Below, piece after piece: positions 27,306-36,792 of a stretch of DNA of 64,000 bases. Within the stretch, counting starts at the first letter, position 1. Every line of letters begins with the position of its first letter. The stretch comes from CAZZCU01 sp964652825 (GTDB taxonomy: Bacteria; Bdellovibrionota_B; Oligoflexia; Oligoflexales; CAZZCU01), in the NCBI GenBank assembly GCA_964652825.1, contig CAZZCU010000005.1, forward strand, positions 46,291 through 110,290, read 5' to 3'. The notes beneath the pieces were generated by a model, which did no database searches, was not told where the DNA came from, and saw only the letters and a program-made list of their open reading frames with translations. A program made the position numbers and the translations under genes.

Positions 27306-28201
27306 GTCGGTACTCGTTGTATAACGGCCGGCACTTGCTGTTCCTGATCAAAGCGCCAACGTTTGTAGTTCCACGTCCATTGCTCGGGATAAGCATGAAT
27401 CATGGCTTCGATCTCAGCCGCCAACATTCTGGTAACATTATCGACATCATCGCGTCCGTGATCAGGAGGCAGCATGACTTTGGCATACAGACGATAACGC
27501 CACGGCCCGGTGCGCATGCAAAACGCCGCAACAATCGCCGCCCCGACGCGACAAGACATCGTCGCCGGCCCCGGCACAAATTCGGTCTCATGCCCCATAA
27601 AAGAAACTTTTGGTCCCTGCCGACCGACAGGTTTTTGATCCATCACAAAACCCACAACATCGCCGGCCTTCAACGCCCGCAAAATATCTGGCAATAAAGC
27701 CCGGCTGTCGGTCCATAATACTTTCATACCAGTGCGTTCACGTATGCCTTCAAGAAACCCTCTGACACCAATGATCGCCGATGGCTTGGCCAACGCATGC
27801 ATCCGCATACCCGAAGCTTTAGCAAGATATTGTCCCACCAACTCCCAACTGCCTAAATGTGCCGCCGCGATCACAACGCCTTTCGCACCGGCTTGGGCAT
27901 TTTGCAGCGTGCGGGCGAATTCCTCATAGCCCGCAACTTCGATGGCCTCGGGATCAAAAATCGCGCGCAAAGTCTCCAGTGCACAAATAATCTGATGACG
28001 AATACATTGCTTCATAAAATTTTTGGCAAAATAACTATGCGGCGGCAAACCAAAAACCTGGTGAATATTGTGTCTTAGACGCGCCATTTCCTTGCGTGCA
28101 AAAATCCTAACCAAAATCGCCAGGCAAGCAGCAATAAAAGGAAAAGAAAACTTTGGCAGCAGGGTTATCAACCAACCCACGATCAGCAGCAAACTACGCA
28201 T
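27302..28201 (-). CDS. LpxL/HtrB-like lipid A acyltransferase
   Basis: 299 residues from ATG 28201; longer in-frame starts upstream lie inside lipA and lack a signal-anchor. A membrane anchor (about 2-32) is followed by the acyltransferase motif H-L-G-S-W-E (H-x4-E) near residue 118, then V-M-D-Q-K-P and the conserved F-M-G-H. This is the late lipid A acyltransferase fold, which adds a secondary acyl chain to lipid A at the inner membrane. The start overlaps lipA by 8 nt. Substrate specificity is not readable. Confidence 0.87.
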   Translation of the reverse strand: MRSLLLIVGWLITLLPKFSFPFIAACLAILVRIFARKEMARLRHNIHQVFGLPPHSYFAKNFMKQCIRHQIICALETLRAIFDPEAIEVAGYEEFARTLQNAQAGAKGVVIAAAHLGSWELVGQYLAKASGMRMHALAKPSAIIGVRGFLEGIRERTGMKVLWTDSRALLPDILRALKAGDVVGFVMDQKPVGRQGPKVSFMGHETEFVPGPATMSCRVGAAIVAAFCMRTGPWRYRLYAKVMLPPDHGRDDVDNVTRMLAAEIEAMIHAYPEQWTWNYKRWRFDQEQQVPAVIQRVPT

Positions 28202-29141
28202 TGTTGTCCACGCGCAACTCAACAGATGGCATTGCGGCTTCGTAAAATTCACGCGCACGATAGGAACTGCGCACCAACGGTCCGGAAGCCACCGATTTAA
28301 AACCCAAGACCTTTGCCTGCTCACCTAGCCAGGCAAATTCGTCGGGATGCACGAAACGCTTGATAGAAAGATGCTTCTTGGTAGGACGTAGATACTGACC
28401 GATCGTGACAAAATCAACACCATGCTCACGCATATCTTCGAGACAATGTACAACTTCGTCGCGTTCCTCGCCCAGCCCCAACATCAATGCACTTTTGGTT
28501 AACACCGGATATTCTGCCATAGCTTTGTATTGCTGCAACACCTGCAAGGAACGCCGATAGGTGGCACGCCGATCGCGTACGCGCGGCGTCAGACGCTCGA
28601 CTGTTTCCAAATTGTGCGCGAATACTTCTGGCCGCGCGGTGTGGATATTACGCAACAGCTGCTCTTCGCCGCGAAAATCGCCCGCCAACAATTCGATTTT
28701 TATCTGCGGCGATAGTTGGCGAATCTCTGTCAGCACTTTTGCGACATGCTCTGATCCCCCATCCGGTAAATCATCACGATCCACCATGGTGATAACAACA
28801 TAGCGCAACGCCATTTGCTTAACACTCTCGGCAGTCTGCAGGGGTTCATTGTGATCGAGCCATCCATTCGGATTACCGGTGGCGACATTACAGAATTTGC
28901 ACGCGCGGGTACAGGTCCCGCCAAGCACCATAAACGTCGCCGTACGCGTATTCCAACACTCACCGATATTTGGACATTTGGCTTCTTCGCAAACAGTAAA
29001 TAATTTGCGGTCGCGCAAATCACGCTTGATCTCAAAGTATACTGGCCCGGTCGGAATCGACGACTTCAGCCATTTCGGTTTACCGATATGCAGTTGTCGT
29101 TGTTCATCAGTCAGGTTAGTCACTCGATCACGCGGAGCCAT
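28194..29141 (-). CDS. lipA: Lipoyl synthase
   Basis: 315 residues. Both iron-sulphur sites are present: the auxiliary cluster motif C-E-E-A-K-C-P-N-I-G-E-C and the radical SAM motif C-T-R-A-C-K-F-C. The auxiliary Ser ligand lies in the C-terminal G-P-L-V-R-S-S-Y-R-A. LipA inserts two sulphurs into protein-bound octanoyl groups to make lipoate for pyruvate and 2-oxoglutarate dehydrogenases. The start lacks a strong ribosome site. No lipB lies in the window. Confidence 0.96.
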   Translation of the reverse strand: MAPRDRVTNLTDEQRQLHIGKPKWLKSSIPTGPVYFEIKRDLRDRKLFTVCEEAKCPNIGECWNTRTATFMVLGGTCTRACKFCNVATGNPNGWLDHNEPLQTAESVKQMALRYVVITMVDRDDLPDGGSEHVAKVLTEIRQLSPQIKIELLAGDFRGEEQLLRNIHTARPEVFAHNLETVERLTPRVRDRRATYRRSLQVLQQYKAMAEYPVLTKSALMLGLGEERDEVVHCLEDMREHGVDFVTIGQYLRPTKKHLSIKRFVHPDEFAWLGEQAKVLGFKSVASGPLVRSSYRAREFYEAAMPSVELRVDNNA

Positions 29142-29244
29142 ATTTATGGTTCTTTTATTAAATGGTTATGGTAAGCAGGCCCGTTCTAAGACGATGAACA
29201 TAGCACGACCACGCCAGTCGTTCTAGGATTTCAAAAGGTAGCCC

Positions 29245-30387
29245 GTGCCGCAAGATATTCGGATTCATAATGACTGCCTCGCTGTCTGGCGCGACGCTGT
29301 TACCCAGTTTCAAAAGACCCCCGCCAAGGACAAGCAACCTGCTGATATTACAGCAAAAATAATCCATCGCAGCATGGAGGACGTACGCCGCCTGTGGGAT
29401 ATTTTTACACAGGAACGCGATCATCTGGGGCGTTATCTGTCTGATCCCAAACGCGAACGTTCGGCCTATCTCATCGGCTTCCACCTGGCGAATGTCGCGC
29501 GGATGCAGCTTCTCGCCGAACGAACGATCACCCGTTATCCGGAGTTGCTAAGCATCCTTCAGAATGCGGCACAAGTTGTGGTTCATGATCTTGGCTGCGG
29601 TACCGGCGCCCAAAGCCACGGCTTCTTTGGTGCCGCACGCAAACACGGCATCAGCACGGCAAACTGGCTCTGGCGCCTATTGGATAAACAAAAAGCTTAT
29701 TTAGAGGCCGCGGGGTTTATGACGCAGCGTTTAGTCAACGCCGCGCACGTGCAGGCCATTCGTACAACCATCGACGACCTGCGCCTGGCACCGCAAAATA
29801 GCGAGTCGATCGAGAGCATGGACGTGATTATCCTGGGCAACGTCTGGAATGAACTTTCGCGCCAAGCGCGTGCGCGGCAACGCCTGTTAGCAAATCTCCA
29901 GCTTTTCGCCGCGGCAAATCGCCCGGCACTGTTGTTAGTTGTGGAGCCGGCGAATCAACATATCGCACGCAATGTGATGAAGTTACGCGACGAACTTTTT
30001 CATGGTGGTTGGCGTCCGATTTATCCCTGTCCGGCAGCGATGCCTTGTCCGATGCTCGAACGCAGCCGCGATTGGTGTTTTTCGGAGGGTATGTGGAAAT
30101 TACCCAAGGAAGCGCAGCTGGTCGATCGCCTGCTGGGTACCGACAGAACGCATTTAAGCGGCAGTATGTATGCTTTTGTAAATTCCAACTCAGCAATATG
30201 GCAGAAAATCGACGCCGCCAAAACCAATTGGCAGGTCCTGGTTGGTAAACCACGAATTACCAACCAAAAACGCAATGCCCCCAAAGAGATCGAATTGCTT
30301 ATTTGCAGCAAAAACGGTCTCAGCAAGAAAAAACCAGCGCAAGATGACTACAATCTGTTGCGCGGCGAGACGCTGACGCATCGCTAA
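29245..30387 (+). CDS. Rsm22/METTL17-like ribosome-associated methyltransferase
   Basis: 380 residues from a GTG at 29245 (AAAGG about 9 nt upstream; the first in-frame ATG is codon 44). A Rossmann methyltransferase motif, V-H-D-L-G-C-G-T-G, is at 113-121, with L-G-N-V-W-N-E-L at 197-204. The C-terminal part has C-P-A-A-M-P-C-P-M and D-W-C-F (Cys262, 268, 278) and Cys354, the kind of Cys set that in the METTL17/Rsm22 family holds an iron-sulphur cluster. The family is tied to small-subunit ribosome assembly. Function here is inferred. It is divergent from lipA. Confidence 0.75.
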   Translation: MPQDIRIHNDCLAVWRDAVTQFQKTPAKDKQPADITAKIIHRSMEDVRRLWDIFTQERDHLGRYLSDPKRERSAYLIGFHLANVARMQLLAERTITRYPELLSILQNAAQVVVHDLGCGTGAQSHGFFGAARKHGISTANWLWRLLDKQKAYLEAAGFMTQRLVNAAHVQAIRTTIDDLRLAPQNSESIESMDVIILGNVWNELSRQARARQRLLANLQLFAAANRPALLLVVEPANQHIARNVMKLRDELFHGGWRPIYPCPAAMPCPMLERSRDWCFSEGMWKLPKEAQLVDRLLGTDRTHLSGSMYAFVNSNSAIWQKIDAAKTNWQVLVGKPRITNQKRNAPKEIELLICSKNGLSKKKPAQDDYNLLRGETLTHR

Positions 30388-30465
30388 ATGCAGCGTCCCT
30401 GGTATAATTTATAAAGTAAATCCAGCTTCAGCTTTTCAACCCACTAACTCACTAGCCGAGCCCGT

Positions 30466-32205
30466 ATGTTCCAACGAACTACATCTCGACGGATATTTGC
30501 CTATCTAGGCATTGTTATCTTTTGTGTGTACACAAGCAGCGGGTGCATGCAAAGCAACGGCAATGCTGATGATGTCGCCTCACCGCCAAAGAAATCGGAA
30601 AATAAAAAAACACCCTACACGATAGGTAGCACGCCGAATGCACCGCGCCTACTCCGGCGCCTGACTTTGGATATTCTAGGTCAGTTGCCGGTATCCGAGG
30701 ATCGTCAGGAGGTACGTGACGACCCAACCTCCATAATGACAATCATGCAAAAGTATCTGGAAACTGAGTCGGCCATGACCACGCTCGCCGACAATTTTCG
30801 CTGGATATGGGGTTTGCGGGCATTCCACTTGCCGGACTTGGAGTTATTGATCGCACAAGGCGATACCAATCTGGACGCAACACTCACCACTGATATGCGA
30901 CATGCCATCATCAACGAACCAGTGCAACTGGCACGCTACGTGTTTTCCCAGAAGCTGCATTTTTCATCGCTGTTCACTGCCAATCACTCTGTAGCGCCAA
31001 CCAATGTGTTGACACTTTGGGGTATGACGCCAACGTCACAGCCATGGCCCAACGAAGATATTTTTCTCGGTGAATACAACGATTCTCGACCGGCAAGCGG
31101 ATTGATTTCAACACACGGATTTCTCGCAGGCTTTAGCTCCGAGCAGCGCACTGATCTGCGCGCGCGGACCTGGTCACTTATGAAAGAGCTCACTTGCCTC
31201 GATCATGATCTCAGCGACGCGCATTTATTCGCGGATCTCCCCGAGACGGCTTTGCAAGGTGATCTCGCAACCTATGCCAATAATCATAGTCCATGCGCGA
31301 CCTGTCATCGCCATGGCTTTCCGCTCGCGCCGACGTTTGACGGTCTTGGTGCCGCCACCAACTTCAACGACTGGCTGGCATACACACCGACCACGCAGAC
31401 GCCAAGTCACTATGCCGGCCACGAATTCACCGGACTTGCCCAACTCGCAGAACTCATTGGCAATGACCCACGCGTGCAACGCTGCAGCATCCGTCGTCTA
31501 TACGAAGCCACCTTGCAGCGCCCCTTCAATGATGGTCGTCCCAACACTGTCGCCACCACGATCAACGCTTATGATATCCGCGACCTGTATAGCACTCTCG
31601 ACGCACTGCGGCGCGAAGAATTCCTGCTGCCCGCTGTCTGGCCGACTATTTTCGCGGCCCGAACCTACACCAACGGCCTGGCTAACGACAACACCATGAC
31701 CAAATCCAGACCAACCAGCATCGAAATGCGCTTCTTAAGCCGGCGCCAATGGTCGGCGATCGCACTACAATTCATGGACGACATCACCGGTCTGGCATTG
31801 ACGGATGATCTTGATCCGGGCTCCAACGACACCTTGAATCCAGAGTACCGCACGCCCGCCGGCCCTTACTGGCATGCCGCCAATCGTATCGCTCGTCAGC
31901 TTGCCAGCGGCATCGTCGCCACTGAACTCGCAAATAATGCTCAGGCAGCCGAACGCAAATTGCTCATCCTGCTCCCGGATGGCGCAGGCAACACCGCGTC
32001 CAGCGAAACCATCAAAGCACAGATCATCACGCTCTGGGAGCAGCTGACGTCATTTCAGCTTGATGCAGAACATGCACAAATCGAAGCACTGTATGCCCTG
32101 TGGCAAGCAGCGGCGGAAAACAGCGGTACCGCCAACGCTCATCGTAATGCCTGGCGAACCGTGCTCACCGCCTGTTTCTTAAGCGATCAGTTTGTTACTT
32201 ACTAA
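30466..32205 (+). CDS. DUF1588-like lipoprotein with c-type heme motif
   Basis: 579 residues. A lipoprotein signal ends at S-S-G-C (Cys27). Early blocks (A-P-R-L-L-R-R-L-T-L-D-I-L-G) match the start of planctomycete-type DUF1592/PSD-like proteins. In the middle a segment with G-L-I-S-T-H-G-F-L and R-T-D-L-R-A-R leads to C-A-T-C-H-R-H-G-F-P-L-A-P-T-F-D-G-L-G, a CxxCH heme-binding motif in the DUF1588 style. It is the first gene of a trio with a DUF1501 protein (8 nt away) and a cytochrome c lipoprotein. Likely periplasmic or surface redox function; substrate unknown. Confidence 0.75.
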   Translation: MFQRTTSRRIFAYLGIVIFCVYTSSGCMQSNGNADDVASPPKKSENKKTPYTIGSTPNAPRLLRRLTLDILGQLPVSEDRQEVRDDPTSIMTIMQKYLETESAMTTLADNFRWIWGLRAFHLPDLELLIAQGDTNLDATLTTDMRHAIINEPVQLARYVFSQKLHFSSLFTANHSVAPTNVLTLWGMTPTSQPWPNEDIFLGEYNDSRPASGLISTHGFLAGFSSEQRTDLRARTWSLMKELTCLDHDLSDAHLFADLPETALQGDLATYANNHSPCATCHRHGFPLAPTFDGLGAATNFNDWLAYTPTTQTPSHYAGHEFTGLAQLAELIGNDPRVQRCSIRRLYEATLQRPFNDGRPNTVATTINAYDIRDLYSTLDALRREEFLLPAVWPTIFAARTYTNGLANDNTMTKSRPTSIEMRFLSRRQWSAIALQFMDDITGLALTDDLDPGSNDTLNPEYRTPAGPYWHAANRIARQLASGIVATELANNAQAAERKLLILLPDGAGNTASSETIKAQIITLWEQLTSFQLDAEHAQIEALYALWQAAAENSGTANAHRNAWRTVLTACFLSDQFVTY

Positions 32206-32213
32206 GAGGTTTC

Positions 32214-33479
32214 ATGCAACATAATCGCCGTAGCTTTCTAAAACTTGCCACATCAACCACGATCGCCAGCTCGGCACTCGGCTCCTATGCCTATGCCGCA
32301 CGCCAACACCGCGGCAAAAAACCATTTATTCTACTGATTCATTGCGATGGTGGCTGGGATCAAACTTTGGTTTTTGACAACAAGATCGGTAATGCACATG
32401 TCGCACAAGAAGCTGGTTGGGTATCGGCACAGACCACGGGCGGCCTGCAGTATGTTGCGAATGCAGCGCGGCCGGCGGTGACAGATTTCTTCGACACGCA
32501 TGGGAACAAAGCAGCTATTATCAATGGCCTAAGCTGCGACGCCATCAATCATGATTATGCGCGCCAGCATGCACTAACCTCGTCGATTCCCGGCGCTGAT
32601 AATCGTCAGGCCGACTATCTGAGCATTTATGCTGACCAAACCGCCCGCGCGAAATTATTTCCGCACTTGATTTTTGATGCACCGTTGATGTCAGGACCAC
32701 TTAGTGAACTAAGTGTGCTTCTGAATAATCGCCTTATCAATGAACACACCAACGCAATACCAAACACCACACCACTCGGCGCCAGCGGTGAGCAAGCACT
32801 CACGACCTATCTGAATCGCACGTACAAACACATGTTTCGACGCGCCGCCTATAATTCGGTCGATGCCAAGAAATTCTGGTCGTATTATAAAGGCTATGCA
32901 CGCGAATCAGCTCTTGGCACAGCTTTGGCGGCAGGTCTAGCGGGGATTCCCGCTGATATCAACGACACCGACTTCAGTCGGTATGGCAAATTAGCACTCG
33001 CGTTTTTTAACGAGGAACTAAGTCAATGCGCCACCATTCGTTGTGGTGCGGCATTACAATGGGATAGCCATCGCGACAATTTCGCGCAACAAAACGCTAT
33101 GTATGAAATGTTATTCGGCGGCGTAACACTTATCTTGAATTATGCGCAGACCCTGAATTTGTATGACGATCTATGTATCGTCATCGTCAGTGAACTCGGT
33201 CGCGCCGCACAACTGAATGCTGAGGCCGGCAAAGATCATTGGCCTTACACCTCATGCCTCCTGTGGGGAAAAGGCGTAAAATCAGAGATAGCGGTCGGCG
33301 TTACTGATAATTATTTACGCGGTCTAAAAATCAGTCCGACTTTTGGCACGCAAAACACCAGCGATGCCATAACCATTAATTCCAAAAATGTTTTTGCGGC
33401 CTTGTTTCTTAAATACGGCGTGCTGCTTGACTTGACCTTACGCGATGTTTCGCCATTAAGCTGCGTGTTGGAGGCATAA
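32214..33479 (+). CDS. DUF1501 secreted protein with Tat signal
   Basis: 421 residues. The N-terminus N-R-R-S-F-L-K-L-A is a twin-arginine (Tat) signal, so it is exported folded. The C-terminal E-L-G-R-A-x9-A-G-K-D-H-W-P followed by W-G-K-G-V and V-T-D is the DUF1501 signature (sulfatase/alkaline-phosphatase-like fold, function unknown). DUF1501 proteins usually pair with DUF1592/1800-type proteins, as here. The start codon follows the previous stop by 8 nt, and its stop overlaps the next start by 1 nt. Confidence 0.85.
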   Translation: MQHNRRSFLKLATSTTIASSALGSYAYAARQHRGKKPFILLIHCDGGWDQTLVFDNKIGNAHVAQEAGWVSAQTTGGLQYVANAARPAVTDFFDTHGNKAAIINGLSCDAINHDYARQHALTSSIPGADNRQADYLSIYADQTARAKLFPHLIFDAPLMSGPLSELSVLLNNRLINEHTNAIPNTTPLGASGEQALTTYLNRTYKHMFRRAAYNSVDAKKFWSYYKGYARESALGTALAAGLAGIPADINDTDFSRYGKLALAFFNEELSQCATIRCGAALQWDSHRDNFAQQNAMYEMLFGGVTLILNYAQTLNLYDDLCIVIVSELGRAAQLNAEAGKDHWPYTSCLLWGKGVKSEIAVGVTDNYLRGLKISPTFGTQNTSDAITINSKNVFAALFLKYGVLLDLTLRDVSPLSCVLEA

Positions 33480-33931
33480 TGTACGAAAGAAATTCGGGTT
33501 GGCTGACGCGGCTGATGTTATTGCTGGTGTTACTGCCTGGATGTGGCGATGCGGGCAAGTCGGATGATCCGCCGGCACCGCCCAAACCAAGTCGGGTGAA
33601 AACTCCTACTTTCCTGAATTGCCCTAAAGGCACCTATCTTTCTTACGAGAATTTTGGCGAGGCTTTTTTGGCAACTCACTGCACCACTTGTCACAGCCAT
33701 GTTCTGGCAGCTGATGCCCGCGCAGGCGCACCGGTGCGGGTAAATCTGGATCGCTTGGAAGATATCGCCAGATGGCGAACAATGATTCGCATTGTTGCCA
33801 GCGACTCGCGCACCGCAAAAATGCCCCCGCAAGGTAAAGTCAGTAACGAAGAAAGAAAATTGCTCCGCGAGTGGTTAGACTGCGGAGCACCTGGTGAATC
33901 CGAAAGCTTAAAGCTGCCCACGGATGACTAA
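33479..33931 (+). CDS. Cytochrome c lipoprotein
   Basis: 150 residues. A lipoprotein signal ends at L-P-G-C (Cys21). A single heme site, C-T-T-C-H, lies near residue 69, and M-P-P-Q-G-K with R-K-L-L-R-E-W-L follows near the C-terminus, where a class I cytochrome c supplies its Met axial ligand. It should accept or donate electrons in the periplasm for the two upstream proteins. It overlaps the DUF1501 stop by 1 nt (TAATG), which marks a tight operon. Confidence 0.83.
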   Translation: MYERNSGWLTRLMLLLVLLPGCGDAGKSDDPPAPPKPSRVKTPTFLNCPKGTYLSYENFGEAFLATHCTTCHSHVLAADARAGAPVRVNLDRLEDIARWRTMIRIVASDSRTAKMPPQGKVSNEERKLLREWLDCGAPGESESLKLPTDD

Positions 33932-33941
33932 ATGTAACAAA

Positions 33942-34772
33942 TTACGGGTAGTAAACCGGTTGCCCTATGGGTTGCTGCTGTTGCGCACCACCGAATAATC
34001 CGCCCAGAGGTTGAGTGGCACCACCAACGGTGCCCAAACCACCGACCATACCGTTGATACAACCCATGACACCTTGCATCATGCCGCCACCACCCATCAT
34101 ACCGGAAAGAATACCGGGAATCGCGCCGCCGGCACAGCCAGCCAGGCCGCTGTTAGAACCCTGCATTGCAGGCTGCGTGGATGTAAAGGCGGGATCAATC
34201 ATGTCGTAGCCATCAACAACTTCATAGTTGAAGGTATGTTCTGACTCATACTTAGTCATTTTCTTGGTCATGTTCGTGCAACTTTGCGCATTCGCCTTGC
34301 CTTCGAGCATCTTGCAACGTGTGACATCCCGCGCTAGCACCTTAATCGGTTGTGATCCCAATCCTACTTGTGTCGGTGTCCAGATCACATCGACCGCTGT
34401 GCTGCTTTGACCTTGAATGGTTGCGCCTTGCGGCTCGTACATAAGATAAAAATAGATTTCGCGTTGCGCGGCATTTTCGGTAGTACCATTAAAAGACCAT
34501 ACCGTGCGCTGACCAACAGGTGCCGTTAACGTCGCACCATTAAGACCCGTGGAATCCACGGTCGCACCATTAAGACCTGAGGCATCCACGATAAGTCTAG
34601 TATTGGGGCAACTTGAAGGCGACGCACACTTGGCATCAGCTTTACCTAAAGCATTTGCTGATTTAGCCGGGGTCGTCTTGGGAGCAGTGCCACCACAACC
34701 AACCATTGCCAAGAAGACGCTAACAAACGCGCCCGTCCGCAATATTGATTTAGCTTTGTTTTTATGGAGCAT
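33942..34772 (-). CDS. Lipoprotein with Gly/Met-rich C-terminus
   Basis: 276 residues, not recognised. A lipoprotein signal ends in M-V-G-C (Cys26). The N-terminal region has two tandem G-L-N-G-A-T units encoded by a 30-bp direct repeat, then a beta-like domain (about 85-190) with two Cys in the C-K-M-L-E-G-K and Q-S-C-T-N segments. The C-terminal 80 residues are dominated by Gly, Met and Gln. Probably exported and low in structure at the end. Convergent with the cytochrome operon. Confidence 0.7.
   Translation of the reverse strand: MLHKNKAKSILRTGAFVSVFLAMVGCGGTAPKTTPAKSANALGKADAKCASPSSCPNTRLIVDASGLNGATVDSTGLNGATLTAPVGQRTVWSFNGTTENAAQREIYFYLMYEPQGATIQGQSSTAVDVIWTPTQVGLGSQPIKVLARDVTRCKMLEGKANAQSCTNMTKKMTKYESEHTFNYEVVDGYDMIDPAFTSTQPAMQGSNSGLAGCAGGAIPGILSGMMGGGGMMQGVMGCINGMVGGLGTVGGATQPLGGLFGGAQQQQPIGQPVYYP
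34531..34590 (-). repeat. Tandem 30-bp coding repeat
   Basis: Two 30-bp units, 34531-34560 and 34561-34590, match at 27 of 30 positions. They encode the duplicated G-L-N-G-A-T motif in the lipoprotein above. It preserves frame, so copy-number change would not break the protein. Confidence 0.85.
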
Positions 34773-34861
34773 AATCCCCTCCTGACACTAACGACTGGAT
34801 ATCTCAGATATTATCGGCCTTAATTGTTGAAAACTTTAGTCCCAGGCGTAACGCGATGAAA

Positions 34862-35806
34862 TTAAAGCATTTTATCGACGAATGTCTGCATGGCTGGTGG
34901 ATAAGCACAAGATAGGCTCACCGGATCGGCATTAGGCGCAGGAACAAAATGAAGCGCCTGGGCATGGAGAAAATGATGCTGTGCGGCCAAGTCAGCAAGC
35001 TCACCGCTTAACGCAACTGGCACTTTGGCCTCATAAACCTTATCGCCGACAATGGCATGACCAACATGCTGCAAATGAACACGCAATTGATGACTGCGAC
35101 CGGTGATCGGCTGACATTCAATCAGCGATACCGCTGACTTTTGATAACGTTCGACAACCTGAAATTCCGTATGTGATGATTTACCGCCACTGCGTACAAC
35201 ACTCACGACGCCGTTACGCGGATTGATCGCCGACAGATAACATTTCACCGTAAATGTGTCATCCTTGGGCAAGCCGTAACACAATGCATGATAGGTTTTA
35301 TGAGTTAATCGTTGTTTAAACTGCTCGTTTAACCAAGTCGTTGCGTTCTTGGTGGTCGCCACCAACAGAACACCGGAGGTTTCCTTATCCAAACGATGCA
35401 CCAAAGTTAATTCGCCAGGTTTTTCGCCCTTTTCCTGCAGATACTTCGCCAAAACTTTGGTTACATGCACAACCGACTGATCGCGCGTCGGCTGTGATGG
35501 CAAACCTGGTGGCTTATTGATCGCGATAATTCCATGCTCGCGATAAAGAATATCTGCATCGTTCAACTTGAACTCACTATGCTTGTAGGCTTTTACAGCG
35601 TTCAGGTTGTACTGCATTTTAATGACGTCGCCCTGTTGCACGGTGCGCGAAGCAATGCGAACACGTTTGCCGTTCAAAAACACACCGCCAACATCAATAA
35701 TCGAGCGAATTTTGCGACGCGACAAGCCCAGGTTGGCTTCAAGAATGGCGATATCCAAGCGGTAGCCATGCAGTTGTTTGGTAATAGTGATCGTATGAGT
35801 ATTCAC
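34862..35806 (-). CDS. RluA-family pseudouridine synthase
   Basis: 314 residues. An S4 RNA-binding domain (about 15-70, with S-R-R-K-I-R-S-I-I) precedes the catalytic domain with A-I-N-K-P-P-G and the hallmark H-R-L-D-K-E-T-S-G, where Asp140 is the nucleophile. Later blocks G-R-S-H-Q-L-R-V-H and D-K-V-Y support the family. It isomerises uridine to pseudouridine in rRNA or tRNA; which site cannot be told (RluC/RluD-like). Translationally coupled (ATGA) to the asparaginase gene. Confidence 0.9.
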   Translation of the reverse strand: MNTHTITITKQLHGYRLDIAILEANLGLSRRKIRSIIDVGGVFLNGKRVRIASRTVQQGDVIKMQYNLNAVKAYKHSEFKLNDADILYREHGIIAINKPPGLPSQPTRDQSVVHVTKVLAKYLQEKGEKPGELTLVHRLDKETSGVLLVATTKNATTWLNEQFKQRLTHKTYHALCYGLPKDDTFTVKCYLSAINPRNGVVSVVRSGGKSSHTEFQVVERYQKSAVSLIECQPITGRSHQLRVHLQHVGHAIVGDKVYEAKVPVALSGELADLAAQHHFLHAQALHFVPAPNADPVSLSCAYPPAMQTFVDKML

Positions 35807-36792
35807 GCTTGGATATCCGCGCCGTTCACAAAAATCTGATCACGTGGCACCCATTCGTTGAGACGAGCTTCCAGATGCTGTAATAACCTGAGCATCGCTG
35901 GATTCAACATCGCACGCTTCGTTTTCAGTAAGGCATATGCAGCCAAAGCCGCGAAGGCGGGATTATAACCGGAAGCGATTTTGATCAGAACTCCTTGTAA
36001 CGCGCTACCATCACCCGGCAAACTCTGCATCATTAACAAGCCATCGGCGCCTTCTTTGGCGATCACCGCTTTTTCACCTGCGCGCACAAGATCGCAGTCC
36101 AGTCGCCCTTCGCCCGCCACCATCTCGGGATTATCCGTCCAAAGATCGCGAAGCTGCTTCGCATCCGCGGCCGGTGATGACGCTAACATCTCCCACAATC
36201 GCAAATGCTCGTGGACAGGCATCACCGCCGTCGGCAAACCACAGCTATCGGTTTCCCAGCTCAATTCTTTCACGCCATAACGACGAAGAACATCTTCCAG
36301 TTGTTGATGATAAGGATGCGTCCTGCGCATATAAGTCGCAACATCCCAGCCATTGCGGTGACATGCCCACAACAACGCCAGATGTTTGCCTGAACATGGA
36401 TGACAAAGAGAGTTCTTGCCAAGCCCGCGCTGTTTCATCTCCGCTGTAACTTGGCGATCCATCGGAAAACTACTAGGACATTGAAACTCGCTTTCTTTGA
36501 CACCGACCTCTTGCATCAACGTCTGCACTGCAGTCAGATGCTGAGCCTGTCCCGAATGCGAGGCCATGCAAATGGCAACATTGCGATCAGCTCGTATAAC
36601 CTCAGTGGCCAATAACTGCCATGGTTTCAGCAACGAACGTGCAGCTAAAGGCATTGCTAAAAAATTGCTGTCCGGCTGTTGATCCTGAGTCTTCAAAACG
36701 CTGCAACCATGAACCACAACTTCCAGCACGTCACCACGACGAAAACCAAACAGCGGCGACGCGTGCGCCAGAGTTATAGCCGACACACTCAT
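35803..36792 (-). CDS. L-asparaginase II (AnsA/Rhizobium-type)
   Basis: 329 residues. It belongs to the thermolabile-asparaginase family typified by Rhizobium etli, not the E. coli AnsB type. It carries the Ser-x-x-Lys dyad (Ser53, Lys56), A-S-H-S-G-Q, the metal/cysteine site C-S-G-K-H (Cys133, Lys136) and D-S-C-G-L-P (Cys184), plus Cys233. It hydrolyses L-asparagine to aspartate and ammonia. No signal peptide, so cytoplasmic. It overlaps both its neighbours by 4 nt (ATGA). Confidence 0.85.
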   Translation of the reverse strand: MSVSAITLAHASPLFGFRRGDVLEVVVHGCSVLKTQDQQPDSNFLAMPLAARSLLKPWQLLATEVIRADRNVAICMASHSGQAQHLTAVQTLMQEVGVKESEFQCPSSFPMDRQVTAEMKQRGLGKNSLCHPCSGKHLALLWACHRNGWDVATYMRRTHPYHQQLEDVLRRYGVKELSWETDSCGLPTAVMPVHEHLRLWEMLASSPAADAKQLRDLWTDNPEMVAGEGRLDCDLVRAGEKAVIAKEGADGLLMMQSLPGDGSALQGVLIKIASGYNPAFAALAAYALLKTKRAMLNPAMLRLLQHLEARLNEWVPRDQIFVNGADIQA

